NCBI GenBank assembly: GCA_007115705.1
Contig: QXEO01002115.1
Span: 821,227-885,226, forward strand
DNA length: 64,000 bases
Direction of reading: 5' to 3'
Origin: Dactylis glomerata
Lineage: Eukaryota > Streptophyta > Magnoliopsida > Poales > Poaceae
A program made the position numbers and the translations under genes. Under the pieces are notes generated by a model. The model searched no databases. It was not told where the DNA came from and saw nothing but the letters and a program-made list of their open reading frames with translations. Positions 10,651-21,443 of the stretch are shown piece by piece. Numbering within the stretch: position 1 is the stretch's first letter; each line of letters starts with the position of its first letter.

Positions 10651-13200
10651 ATTACTTCAAATTCCAACTTCTCTCTTTGGTAGTTTCCGCTATTGCCAAA
10701 GCAGACATCGAGTTCTATTCTCCCCAAAGGGTAGTTTGCGGCTCCTGATACTATTCCGTGAAAAGAGCAATCTGTTGGCTTTAGACTCGTCAATGATATG
10801 CACATTGCTTTTAGGGTTCTGGCATATATTAAGTTTATGCCACTCCCTGCATCCATGAACACTCTTCCGATGTCGTACCCTCCTATTTGTGCCTTTAAAA
10901 CCATAGGCGAGTGACCTGGCCTGGGTACTTTCCTCGGGTGGTCTGCTCTGCTAAACTTGACTGGTTGTTCTGACCATCGCAGGAACTCTGTGGTAGCTGG
11001 TGGTGATGATATTGCTAGGTTGACTTGCCTGGATATGCTCTTTTGCTCCTTCTTCGACTTGGGTACCGGTTGAATCATGGCTGATATGTACACTTTTGAC
11101 TCTAAGTGCCTTGCTAGCTTTTGCATTTGATATCCTTGACTTCTGTGTCTTTCTCCTTGCCTCCCTTCTTGTTTTGAGCTCATGGCGCTTTGCAACCTTA
11201 GGAATGTCCTGCAATCCTTCATCTGGTGATTTGAGACTCTTTTCCCGTCCAGGTACGCGTAGTGGATTCGACAAGGTCCGTATAGCATATCCTCGGCCGA
11301 AGGACCGGAGTATCTCGATTTTTCTACTCCTTTTGCCTGAAACCTCCTGCTTTCATTTCCTTCCTCTTCTTCTAGTACGTAACCTGTGGCCACCTGATTT
11401 CGCCTTCCTTGATTATCCCTGCTGCGGTATCGTCTCCTCTGTCTACTTATTCTGTCGACTTCTGGTGAACATCCTCTTTTGTTGTTATACGCGTCCTCTC
11501 CATCAGCGAATTTGTTGGCTTGTTCCATTAGCTCGGTTATTGTCGTGGGTCTTGTTCTTCCTATTTCTTCCACGAGATCTGAGCGACGAAGTCCGGCCGA
11601 AAAGGTGTCTATTGCTCGTTCGTCGGAGACGTCTTCTGCTGAGTTTTTGATTATACTCCAGCGTTGGATATAAGAACGTATCGTTTCGCCTTTTCTTTGC
11701 ACACATGTTTTAACTTCCTCCAGTGACGCTGGGCGTTTGTAGGTGGAACGAAAATTTCTTGCAAATTGAATTTCGAGTTCCCCCCAACTTCCGATGGATT
11801 CGTCGGGTAGGGTATTCAGCCAGGACCGTGCGGCGCCGGTGAGGTGCAGCTGCAAACTTTGCATTGCAGTCGCCTTTGTTCCCCCTAATATCTGCACTGC
11901 CTGCAGATAATCCGATAACCATAGGGTAGGTTCTTGCGACCCATCATACTTAGGTTGGTCGTGTGGTAATCTGAATCCTTTGGGTACCCGTGTTTTGCGA
12001 ACCCTGCGGGTAAAGCATAACGCACCCATATCTTTATCATCGTCCTCGTAGTTCTCTTCCCTCCAAGCGTAACGCGATTTATTTACTCAAGCTTGTGCTA
12101 TTATACTTCTTGCGTCCTCCTTTCTTTTCTGTCGCTTTTTCTCTTCTGACGACTCGCTATACTCGTTATCTTTGAAATTGTATCTGAGCTTCTCCTCTCC
12201 ATCTCCCTTGCAGTTTGTCGATTTCATCTTTGGACCTTGTTCCCTGATTTTTCCTTCTACTATTCCGAGGCTTCGTATCGCGGCTCGGTGCATGTCTTCT
12301 CGTGGGTCTCCAGGTTCTGGTCTTGTAGCTAATAAATATGCTTGTGCTGCTACTAGTGCTGCTTCTGGTGTTTTTTGTATGAAGTCAACTTCCTCCTCTT
12401 CTAGCTGCGGGGTGGGTCTCCTTGAGTACTCCTCTTCTCTGACGTATGCTGTCGCCCCCCTGTTGTGTTTTGGGTCTCTACGCCTTTCTTTGCTGTATTC
12501 TGAATCCTCACTGTAGTCTTCCCAGTATTCCTCTCTTGATATACTGTTATTATCTTAAAAATCCATACCTCTTTCCTCCCTTAGTTTCTTCCTGTGCTGG
12601 TATAATGCGTACTGATATCCCATTAGTACTTCTCTTCTCGATCCTTCGGGTACTTCTGTACCGTGGTTGATAGCTGACTTGATCATCCTTCATTCACCAG
12701 CCGAAACATGGACTTTCTCCTTTTCCTTTTTGTTGTGATTTTTTACTTTGTCGACTTGCCTGTCGACATTCTTATTTCCTTTGCTATTGTTTTCTTATTC
12801 TGCTTCAGTGATAATGACGCATAACTGATGTACCTTGGAGACGCCGCTGTTTCCTACGGCGAAGTCCTTTGCGTTGTTGTGCGTCTGACACGCTATTTCT
12901 TCTGAGTTGAAATTTTTCTGAATTTTGTCGCCTTCTATGATTGGTGTTTTGTCGAAACTGACCGGCGAGTTTGCCTCGCTGGAAGAGCCTTCTGATGATT
13001 CCAATGTTTCTTCTGTTTCGGGCTTGTTTGCCGACGGATCTGGTTTCATCGAATCCGAGAAGCGGGATGAACCCGATGGTTCAACGATGATGCTCAAACT
13101 TCCAATGGTTAACTCCATCTCTTGACTTCCGTCGAGTTCTGAACTGCTGTTGGCTAAAAGCGAAAAAGCCGTAGAATTCATGATTCCAACGCCCAAGATC
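10651..13200 (-). pseudogene. Gag and protease of the Tat element, with nonsense codons
   Basis: The gag domain is clear in the open stretch ending at 12029: GFRLPHDQPKYDGSQEP, LHLTGAARSWLNTLP, TFSAGLRRSDLVEEI. A modified zinc knuckle (YGPCRIHYAYLDGKRVSNHQ, then KDC) follows, and then the protease active site FMDAGSGINLIY. Upstream, the same frame continues through 12087-12293 (ended by a TGA) and reaches the primer-binding site (12795-13217, with PTVGILGVGIMNSTAFSLL). The original gag precursor therefore probably began close to the primer site and is now interrupted by several stops. The exact start cannot be fixed. Confidence 0.8.
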
Positions 13201-13216
13201 CCCACGGTCGGCGCCA
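13201..13216 (-). other. Primer-binding site of the Tat element
   Basis: The minus strand reads TGGCGCCGACCGTGGG, two bases from the 5' LTR at 13219. The TGGCGCC start is shared with other Gypsy primer sites. Confidence 0.8.
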
Positions 13217-13218
13217 AT

Positions 13219-13553
13219 TGACGAGGGGTTAACTCGACAAATGTCCTAGATGAAGGACTTAGGATCGGGGAGATAGGGCGTCGGATGAACTCGATGGTAA
13301 AGTTAGTCGAAATAGGTGTGCGTCGAAATTAAACTTGGGTGTTCAACCTGGCTTGCTTTCAATCTGGCCTACACCATCCCCTCCTGGCCCCTATATATAG
13401 GCGGCCAGGTCTCGAGGATCGGGTAGGGTCCGATACATATTACAATATCGACATACGACAGGAACTCGTATTCGACTATCATTACAATTGGGCCTAGCTT
13501 AACGGGCCTCAGTGGTACGCAACTAACGGGCTCTATTAGCTATGCCCTTGTCA
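13219..13553 (-). repeat. 5' LTR of the Tat element
   Basis: It is a 335-bp direct repeat of 4747-5081 with TG...CA ends, followed by the target duplication ATAAG at 13554-13558. Confidence 0.95.
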
Positions 13554-13558
13554 ATAAG

Positions 13559-13599
13559 CATGGAGCATCAAAAATTATAGATACGTTTGAGACGTATCA
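13559..13599 (-). repeat. Outer 41 bp of the 5' LTR of element A
   Basis: On the minus strand it begins TGATACGTCTCAAACGTATC, the 5' end of the LTR also seen at 26157, 32946 and 52475. It resumes the LTR interrupted at 4746. The base at 13600 is already CACTA sequence, matching 55960 in element E. Confidence 0.9.
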
Positions 13600-13600
13600 G

Positions 13601-14272
13601 AAGACTTTCGACAGTTGGTTGCAGACACATCTCATGAATGACAACACCGTTGGAGATCAGCTGTACTATTTGGCCAGGCCACCATCTTCGACTATATGTA
13701 CTTTCCAAGGGTACGAGATAAATGGGAATACATTTTACATGGTTGCCTATGATAAAAAGAGCACCAACCAAAATAGTGGTGTCCGCTTTGATGCAACAGA
13801 CGATAATGGGCAGAAGGAAACATATTACGGGTACATAGAGGAGATATGGGAACTTTACTATGGACCTACTTTTAAGATCCCTTTGTTTCGGTGCAAATGG
13901 GTGAAGCTGACAGGAGGCGGGGTAGTTGTAGACCAAAAGTACGGCATGACAACAGTGGATCTCAATAATCTTACGTACATGGACGAACCATTCGTCCTAG
14001 CCAACGATGTCGCTCAGGTTTTCTATGTGAAGGACATGTCTACAAAAATGAGAAAAAGAAATCAGCAAAAGAAGACATCGTCCGATGAGCCAAAGCGCCA
14101 CATAGTTCTTTCAGGGAAAAGAAACATCGTGGGAGTAGATGACAAGATAGACATGTCAGTAGATTATAATAAGTTTCATGAAATTCCGTCCTTCAAAGTG
14201 AAAACTGACCCAAGCATCCTACTGAATGATGAAGATTCTCCATGGCTACGACCCGGAAGAAATCAGAAATAA
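13601..14272 (+). pseudogene. C-terminal fragment of the TNP2-type transposase gene of D
   Basis: The frame matches the C terminus of the transposase in E (55961-56635) nearly residue for residue. It includes the conserved C-terminal domain with CTFQGYEINGNTFYMVAYDKK, ETYYGYIEEIWEL and FRCKWVKLTGGGV, of the DUF4216 type found in CACTA transposases. The 5' part of the gene is cut off by LTR element A at 13599. The ATG at 13619 is internal and is not a real start. It ends at a TAA in the same place as in E. Confidence 0.88.
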
Positions 14273-14638
14273 TAGATAGGAATGTTGGTGCAATAATGTA
14301 ATAATGTATTAAGCCTTTTATGTAATGCATGTATGGAATGTACGAAACCTTTATTTAAGGAGCATGTGTATTAATAATGAACTAATATTAGTTAATCTAT
14401 TATTTAATTGAAAATGGCAATTTTGTTAATAGTTTGATAAGTTAGAATAAGTTAACAAAACTGTCGGTGGGATAAGGACGTGTGGGTAACCTTTAGTCCC
14501 GGCTGGTGGGTACAACCGAGACTAAAGCTGTCAGCAGGATAAGGACGCATGGGTGGATGCACTGCTCGATGAGATAAAGCATGTAGCGTACGACGCCCCT
14601 GTCGGAGGAACAAGACAAAGTAGAAGCGGCGCCGTGCC
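14273..14638. other. Spacer of D between transposase gene and hairpin array
   Basis: The first 60 bases are the AT-rich 3' UTR shared with E up to TAATGCATG (about 14331). After that D and E diverge. An inverted motif pair, CTTTAGTCCCGGCTGG and its partner CCGAGACTAAAG, occurs near 14491-14527. Confidence 0.6.
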
Positions 14639-14645
14639 TATAAAA
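14639..14645 (+). promoter_or_regulatory. TATA box upstream of the hairpin array
   Basis: TATAAAA in the context GTGCCTATAAAAGGAGC is followed about 25-35 bases later by a plausible transcription start (CAAGCAGCTCAACAAGCC). The first hairpin unit begins about 80 bases downstream. There is no convincing ORF for it to drive. Confidence 0.45.
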
Positions 14646-14724
14646 GGAGCATCGATACGCCGTGGCAAGCAGCTCAACAAGCCAACCTAGAAAGCAGGGA
14701 GAGTTTTATCCCCATGGATGGAGG

Positions 14725-15268
14725 AAAGGGTTGGGAAATCTCCCGTGGCGGAGCTTCTCGAAGATGTCGTTGGTGCTCATGCCCTACGGCATCTTCGGAA
14801 GCTCCGCCTTGGAAATTTTTTCCTGCAAGCCCGTGAAAGACTCCATCTCCTCTAACTGTGTTGGGGAAAGGGTTGGAAAATCTCCCGTGGCGGAGCTTCT
14901 CGAAGATATCGTTGGTGCTCACGCCCTACGGCATCTTCGGAAGCTCCGCCTCTGAAAAATTTCCCTGCAAGCCCGTGAAAGACTCCATCTCCTCTAACTG
15001 TGTTGGGGAAAGGGTTGGAAAATCTCCCGTGGCGGAGCTTCTCGAAGATATCGTTGGTGCTCATGCCCTACGGCATCTTCGGAAGCTCCGCCTCTGAAAA
15101 TTTTCCCTGCAAGCCCGTGAAAGACTCCATCTCCTCTAACTGTGTTGGGGAAAGGGTTGGGAAATCTCCCGTGGTGGAGCTTCTCGAAGATGTCGTTGGT
15201 GCTCACGCCCTATAGCATCTTCGGAAGCTCCGCCTCGGAAAAATTTCCCTGCAAGCCCATGAAAGCTA
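14725..15268 (+). repeat. Four tandem 142-bp units, each a long miRNA-like hairpin
   Basis: Units start at 14725, 14867, 15009 and 15151 and are highly similar; the last is incomplete. In each unit GGCGGAGCTTCTCGAAGAT pairs with ATCTTCGGAAGCTCCGCC with a single bulged T. Pairing extends inward (CGTTGG against CCCTACG, with mismatches) to a loop of about 9 nt, and outward through imperfect GGAAATCTCCC / GGAAATTTTTTCC arms. The predicted fold is a stem of roughly 40-45 bp in about 95 nt. Because 142 is not a multiple of three, the array does not encode a protein repeat, and the open frames on both strands are incidental. The array lies behind a TATA box and is absent from E. Confidence 0.75.
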
Positions 15269-16484
15269 CTTAATTAATAAAACAAGCCCACCATCTCCAT
15301 TTTTTAATATCTTACATACAGTAACATCATTACATAAAAATAAATGGGAAAGTGATTTCCATATTGAGATACACAAGTTATTCAATTTCAAACACTTTTC
15401 ATATTCATAGTTTTGTCAAATTCTAAAATATGCAAAAAGAATATTAATCAATATAGTTTTAACTGAAAATGGCAAAATAGTTAATAGTTTGAATAGTTAA
15501 AATAATTGATTTTGAAAATAGAAAATGGTTTTGAATTAGTTAATCAATTTCGAACACTTTTCATATTCAAAGTTTTATCAGATTCTAAAATATGCAAAAA
15601 AGAATATTAATCAATATAGTTTTAATTGAAAATGGCAAACTAGTTAATAGTTTGAATAGTTAAAATAATTGATTTTGAAAATAGAATATGGTTTTGAATT
15701 AGTTATTCAATTTCAAACACTTTTCATATTCATAGTTTTATCAGATTCTAAAATATGCAAAAAGAATATTAATCAATATAGTTTTAATTGAAAATGGCAA
15801 AATAGTTAATAGTTTGAATAGTTAAAATAATTGATTTTGAAAATAGAATATGGTTTTGAATTAGTTATTCAATTTCAAACACTTTTCATATTCAAAGTTT
15901 TATCAGATTCTAAAATATCCAAAAAGAATATTAATCAATATAGTTTTCATTGAAAATGGCAAAATAGTTAATAGTTTGAATAGTTAAAATAATTGATTTT
16001 GAAAATAGAATATGGTTTTGAATTAGTTATTCAATTTCAAACACTTTTCATATTCGTAGTTTTATCAGATTCTAAAATATGCAAAAAGAATATTAATCAA
16101 TATAGTTTTAATTGAAAATGGCAAAATAGTTAATAGTTTGAATAGTTAAAACAATTGATTTTGAAAATAGAATATGGTTTTGAATTAGTTATTCAATTTC
16201 AAACACTTTTCATATTCATAGTTTTGTCAAATTCTAAAATATGCAAAAAGAATATTAATCAATATAGTTTTAATTGAAAATGGCAAAATAGTTAATAGTT
16301 TGAATAGTTAAAATAATTTATTTTGAAAATAGAAAATGGTTTTGAATTAGTTAATCAATTTCAAACACTTTTCATATTCAAAGTTTTGTCAGATTCTAAA
16401 ATATACATAAGTTATTTAATTCAAAATTCAAAATTCATATTTCAAATGAAATCTGAAAAAAAATTAGCCTTGGCGCGCATTTAT
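15269..16484 (+). repeat. 162-bp AT-rich tandem array of D, about six units
   Basis: The landmark GTTAAAATAATTGATTTTG recurs at 15496, 15659, 15821, 15983, 16145 and 16307, a spacing of 162-163 bp. The array proper spans about 15369-16413. Element E has the same type of array (about 56937-57855), but its units carry shared differences (ATTAATTTTG, GTTTGGATAG), so each array appears homogenised within its own element. There is no coding potential. Flanks at 15269-15368 and 16414-16484 are AT-rich spacer. Confidence 0.85.
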
Positions 16485-16680
16485 TACCCCTTTAGTCCCG
16501 GTTAAAGCCATCAACCAGGACTAAAGGGGTCGGGCTAGGGCGCGAACTGGAACCGCCCCCAAAAGTCTTTAGTTCCGGTTGGAACCGCCCCCAAAAGTCT
16601 TCAACCGGGACTAAAGACCCCCTTTTAGTCCCTGTTGGAGCCACCAACCGGGACTAAAGGGGGGGGGAAGGGTATAAAAT
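16485..16680 (+). promoter_or_regulatory. Internal CACTA motif cluster and TATA box upstream of the second gene of D
   Basis: Inverted copies of TTTAGTCCCGGTT and CCGGGACTAAAGG, the same motif found at the element ends, are clustered at about 16488-16660. TATAAAA follows at 16673-16679. A GC-rich leader (about 16750-17055) and an AT-rich intron-like stretch (17060-17360) come next, as in E. Confidence 0.6.
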
Positions 16681-17360
16681 CCCGCGCCCCCTTCCTCTTC
16701 TTCCCCACTACAACTTAGCGAAAAACAGAGATCGACGACCGGACGCGCGCGAGGAACTCCCACAGGCAACGTTGCGGTCGCCCGGCCATTTGACGGCGCC
16801 GCTACCGCTCCGCCACCGCCCCGGCCACCACTCTGCCACCACTCTGCCACCGCACCGCTCCGTCCCGGCCTCCGCGCCCTAGCCACCGCCCGCAGCACCA
16901 CGCCCGGCGCCCGCCTCCGCGCCCCGGCCACCGCCCGCAGCACCGCGCTCGGCCTCCGCGCCCTGGCCACCGCCCGCAGCACCGCGCCCGGCGCCCGCCC
17001 GCCCCGGCCACCGCCCGCAGCACCGCGCCCGGCGCCCGGCCGCCCCGGCCTTCCATGCAAGGTTTTTTTTATTTTGTTAAGTATTAATTAGGGTTAGCAA
17101 ATGTAGTTTTTGTTTTAATTTTTTTAATAGTGTATATTTTAGAAAATGTTAGAAATTGTTAGTGTATAGTAGTTAGAATTAGTAGTTAGAATTTTAGTAG
17201 TTAGAATTTTAGTGTTAGAATTTTAGTAGTTAATTCTTAATTAGGGTTAGTAATAGAAATAGAAATAGTGTATTGTTAGTGTTACAATTAGAAATAGAAA
17301 TAGTGAATTGTTAGGGTTAGTAATAGAAATAGAAATAGTTAGAAAATAGAAATAGAAATA

Positions 17361-20271
17361 GTCCGGCGATAGCTCCGCTGATGGAGAAGCCGGTGGACAA
17401 ATAACAAAGTCCGGCAAGGTATATATATGAAGTTCGGCAATCACTTGTAATATGTGAAAAATATTGGAGATAGCTATATATTGTATACATATACATTGAT
17501 GAATGTTTCTCCTCTTAGGCCTCCACATCGAGCAAAGCTACGAAACGAGGGCCAACCAAAAAGTTGGATGCACGAACGCATTACACCTTTGAGGTCATAT
17601 TGCCTACGGGCGAACCCAAGCTTCCTAAGAAGGTTGCCGACACATTCAAGAAGCAATGCGGAGTTCTAGTTAGGGATCACGTCCCGATCAGCGTTCAGGA
17701 GTGGAACAAGCGCAAAGGGGCAGACGATAGTGACTATGTCGCCAAAAGGTACAAAGAAAATCTTTGGAATGATCTCATGGCACATTTCAACCTGCCAGAA
17801 TGTGAGAATGAACACGCTGCAAGACAACTGAGGGCCAAAGTCAAGTAGTGGACTCTAAAGAAGATGGCCAAACTGTTCCGGGGGTGGAAGAAGAAATTAT
17901 GGAAAAACTATCTAAAGACAAAGAAAGTGCCAGTATTTGAAGGGTATCTAGCAAAGCAGGCGAATCACTGGAAGGCATTTTAGGAGTACAAGGAGTCAGA
18001 AGATGCCAAGGCATTATCAGAAAAGAACAAAAAAAATACCAACAAGAAGAAATATCACCACAAGCTGGGGCCAGTGGGCTACGAGACTGCTATCCCAAAG
18101 TGGGATAAGAAAGAGCAAGAGATGATTGCTAAAGAGATCACACCTGAACCCATCCGTGATGAGTGGGAAATAAGAGCAAGAAATTGGTTCTTTGCGCATG
18201 GTGGTTCGTACAACGAACTAACAGGGGACCTTATCTGCAGTGACGGTCTTAGGATACCTAGGGAAAATTGGAAAAAATAGTGAAAGAAATTAAAGAGGGA
18301 AAAAGACAGTTCACTCCAGATAGAGAGAAAGACTTGCTCACACTGGTCCTCGGGAATGACGAACACAGAGGACGAATGCGAGGATTTGGTCCTTCTTACC
18401 CATGGTGGCTTAGGTTTGCCAAAGACCAAGAGACATACAGAAGCCGAGCAAGAGCAAAGAAGCGACAGCAGGATGAGGAAAATGACAAGTTCAACCAGTT
18501 GCTTGCCAGACTTAACGAGCAACAACAGCAGATTGACGAACTTAGAGGAGTAGTGCGCTAGCAAGATCCTGCACTCGATATTACCGTCGGCCCATCTAAG
18601 CGGAAAAGCAGCGTGGCTGAATCTGAGGCCCTGACCGACGATGCACGACGAATGATAGAGGGCGGTCTCAGCTACCCCGTGGATGGAATCAAGGAGTCAA
18701 CATGATGTAAACTCCATCAGAGAATGAAGAACATATCCATGAAGGTGGTCATCAGACAAGCTTTACCTTCTGGCCCTGATGTACGCTGGCATGGCCGTGA
18801 GATTCTAGCTGGCTATGCTAAAGTCGGGGTGGATGAAATCATGCCGGGGTTTCATGATATGGAGCTTGACATTGCTGGACCCGAAGATGAGAGGACACTC
18901 GGAGAAGTACTGGGTGGAGTCATTCTATGGGACAAGAACTACATCAAGCTTCCAGGCTCGGCCCCAAGAACAACACCGCCTTCGAGTCATCGCAGGTCAC
19001 CTACACCTCCATCACCTTCAAGCCCTCCACATGACTACGGCCACCACAACACGAGTCCATCTCGATCACCGCCGCCGGACTTGGGTCGGCCGTCTCCGCC
19101 GCCGGCCGCTAAGGATACTAAGCGGAAGCGTGCCAGCAAGAACGCTCCGTCGATGAGTTCTAAGCGACGGAGCCCCCCAAAGCGCAAAATGTCGACCCTC
19201 CCAAAGGTACCTCATGCTAATCTTCCTATCAGACCTTATGATCGTACCCCCGAGGAAAATGCTAGAACCGCAAAGAAACATTATGATGCACAGATAAAAA
19301 GGAAGGAACCCGAGCCCTGCCCGGAATACACCGAGAAGCAAAAAGAATATGCAAAATACTTACTGACCCTTCCATCATAGTATGACTTGCACCATAAGCC
19401 TGATGACTATAGACGCACATTGCAGAAGAAAGGGAAAAAGAGCAGATCACGTGCAAGTGCAAGTGGGAGCAAATCAAGTACAAGTACAAGCAAAAAAAGA
19501 TCAGATGTTCCTCAGCTTGGACAACAGGCCAAACAATCGATCCCACCCCTCAGGGTGTTATCCGAGAATGTTCCCTCTCTGGTGCAGGGGCAAAATTTGG
19601 AAATAGCAGAGAAGTGGGCGGCTGAATGGGATATGAGTGTTGAAGACGTTCTGGCTTCCCAAGACGATAGGTTTCCCAAGGCTGTTGTAGCCCCTAAGCC
19701 TAAATTTGTCATGGGAGGGCCTTTGGTCAGCAAAGAAAAGTTGGAAGATCTCCCAACAAATATGTGTTACTTGCATACATGGTACTTGAATGAAGCAAAG
19801 AATGGGAGAACAATGATCATGGCGCGTGTCCCACGGGAGTACTACGGCCGTCCCGAAGACATCCATATCGACTTTGATAAACTCTTCCAGATGTACAATT
19901 GCGACGCCCTCGACAAATCTCTCATGAGTTGCTATTGTCTGTAAGTTTTTCAATTTGTTGTCTACATATAACTTGTTCAGTTATTTCAATTCATTGTCTA
20001 CATATAACTTGTTCAGTTATGACTTATACTCTATTATGCAGAATGAAGATCCTGGTCTGTAAAAGTAGGAACATCATAAATATTGGGTTTATTGACCCAG
20101 ATAAAATACATATAAAGACGCTAACTGATAACCCTAAGGAGACGGAGAAAAACCTTCTAAGGTTTCTAACGGATCAAAATTTTTGTGACCACATACTGTT
20201 TCCATACAACTTCAAGTGAGGGTCTTACTCTGTTGTGTCCATTCACTTATAAGTGTAATTGATAAGTTACT

Positions 20272-20324
<53 letters not shown>

Positions 20325-20987
20325 GTGTAGCTACCACTAGATTCTGTTGGACATTCAAATTGATAAGGGAAGAGTTAATGCCTTTGACCCATTACCGAGA
20401 AAGATGGAACAGTTTCAAAGCCTGCATGACATGCTCCAAGGGTAATTTCAATCATTCTTGCGCTCTATCGGTCTCTTTCGATGATTTTCTGAGATATCAA
20501 GTAATGAAAAACTTAGCAGGGTTTGGAAGCGGTTCAAGTGCGTGACCACCGGGATCTCTCATGAGAAGCTGACCTTTAGAGCGGCTCAGGTAAGTAGTAC
20601 GAGATACTTCTATTTTCAATACATTTATAATGCTAGATTATTATTTTGATTATATTCTATTCTCGTAAATTGCGACCAGCAGCCACAGGGGACGCATCTA
20701 TGTGGATACTACGTTTGCGAGTTTATTCGCACGTTTACCTCTGAGCACAAGGATTACAGATACGACGTAAGCAATAAATATTCACACCTCTATTTTTATC
20801 CGTCATTCTTTGTTATCATGATTGACATTTAGATTGATCTCCTTTTCTTATATAGTTCCCGGCCATGCGGGAGAAATACCTACCAGAGCAACGCGCGATC
20901 GTTGTTGCAGAGGAGCTAGCGGCCTTTTTGAGGACAGAAGCTGTAGATGATAAAGGAAGATTTAGTGTAGCTAGGGGCCATTACTAA
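17361..20987 (+). pseudogene. Second gene of D: Ptta/En-Spm-like protein with ULP1 domain, decayed
   Basis: The exon layout follows the gene in E (59224-63042), with a shortened first exon at 17361 and the same final exon ending in TAA at 20985-20987. The conserved plant-transposase region begins LDARTHYTFEVILPTGEP near 17560. It is interrupted by stops at 17846 and 17981, by a frameshift near 18275 (one G lost relative to E), and by further stops near 18559 and 19378. In the protease part, the HW pair of the catalytic His exon is changed to H-stop (CACTAG near 20335). The copy cannot encode a functional protein. Confidence 0.85.
20273..20320. repeat. (AT)n microsatellite
   Basis: About 24 AT dinucleotides lie in the intron before the catalytic-His exon of the decayed second gene. 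Element E has only a short ATATATATA run at the same place (about 62337-62349), so the repeat expanded in D. Confidence 0.95.
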
Positions 20988-21227
20988 TGTCGGTCCATAT
21001 GATCGAATAGACGGGCTCTAGTCCCGGTAATTGTGATCTCCATATAATTGTATATATATATACTCGATCGCAAGATAAGTTATCTTACATATATATGCAC
21101 TAACATGTATGCGTAGAATTATATGAAAAGTGTTTTTAAAATGAAGAAAGAAATAAAATAAAATACAACAAAAATAATTCCCCCGAACACCTAAACCCTA
21201 AAACCCTAAAGCAAAAACAAAATCTGT

Positions 21228-21443
21228 AGAGGCCCTTTAGTCCCGGTCCGTGTTACAAACCGGGACTAAAGGGCCTGTCCCTGAAAGCGCTCCGAGGCGC
21301 CCACCTGGAAGCCCTTTAGTCCCGGCTGGTAACCGGGCCGGGACTAAAGGTTTAGCCTTTAGTCCCGCCTCTGAAGTCCCGGTTTGCAAACCGGGACTAA
21401 AGGCCGTTACGGGCCGGGACTAGAGGCCCTGTCCCCACTAGTA
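21228..21443 (+). repeat. 3' subterminal motif array and right terminus of CACTA D
   Basis: Paired motifs such as TTTAGTCCCGGTCCGTG and CAAACCGGGACTAAAGG fill this stretch, which ends CCCCACTAGTA. The last base differs from the TAGTG expected for a CACTA end. The TSD cannot be tested because the left end is outside the window. Confidence 0.85.

Larger units (their letters stand above)
4747..13553 (-). mobile_element. Tat/Retand-type Gypsy retrotransposon, complete, nested in the LTR of A
   Basis: It has two 335-bp LTRs with TG...CA ends and the 5-bp target duplication ATAAG at 4742-4746 and 13554-13558. On the minus strand the order is LTR, primer-binding site, gag, protease, RT, Ty3-type RNase H remnant, extra archaeal-type RNase H, integrase, spacer with an antisense gene, LTR. 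The second RNase H and the long spacer before the 3' LTR are hallmarks of the Tat lineage. By eye the LTRs differ at about 10 of 335 sites, mostly transitions. The coding region carries nonsense codons and at least one frameshift, so this copy is not autonomous. Confidence 0.92.
1..13599 (-). mobile_element. Athila-type LTR retrotransposon A (Sabrina/WHAM-like), partial, interrupted
   Basis: The element reads on the minus strand. Its 5' LTR is at the right (3157-4746 plus 13559-13599), followed leftward by a primer-binding site (3130-3146), gag (1601-2959) and protease (843-1604). The 3' LTR lies beyond the left edge. The LTR is split by a Tat element at 4747-13553. The outer end, TGATACGTCTCAAACGTATC on the minus strand, abuts CACTA transposase sequence at 13600, so A inserted into CACTA D. 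Internal sequence and LTR match the complete copy B (24635-32946). No reverse transcriptase or integrase is visible, as in B, so it is probably non-autonomous. The family name is from memory; the Athila lineage is inferred from gag, protease and the tRNA-Asp-like primer site. Confidence 0.85.
13600..21443 (+). mobile_element. CACTA transposon D, 3' two-thirds, interrupted by element A
   Basis: It is collinear with the complete CACTA E: 13600 matches E at 55960, and the right end (CCCCACTAGTA, 21433-21443) matches the E terminus CCCCACTAGTG with one terminal change. The missing 5' part corresponds to E 52760-55959 and should lie left of the window. D contains the end of the transposase gene, a hairpin array absent from E, a 162-bp tandem array, a decayed second gene and subterminal motifs. 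Many nonsense codons show that it is older and inactive. Confidence 0.88.

Noticed and set aside
14662..15215. Open frames on both strands across the hairpin array
   Set aside because: The 142-bp unit is not a multiple of three and the frames mirror the inverted repeats; they match no known domain.
15369..16413. CRISPR-like appearance of regular repeats
   Set aside because: Units are contiguous 162-bp tandem repeats without unique spacers, in a plant genome.
16611..17060. Long Arg/Gly/Ala-rich minus-strand frame, and similar frames at 57871-58436
   Set aside because: These are GC-rich leader sequence of CACTA gene 2; composition alone opens the frames.
20273..20320. (AT)n as a regulatory element
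   Set aside because: A simple intronic microsatellite expansion inside a decayed gene; no evidence of function.
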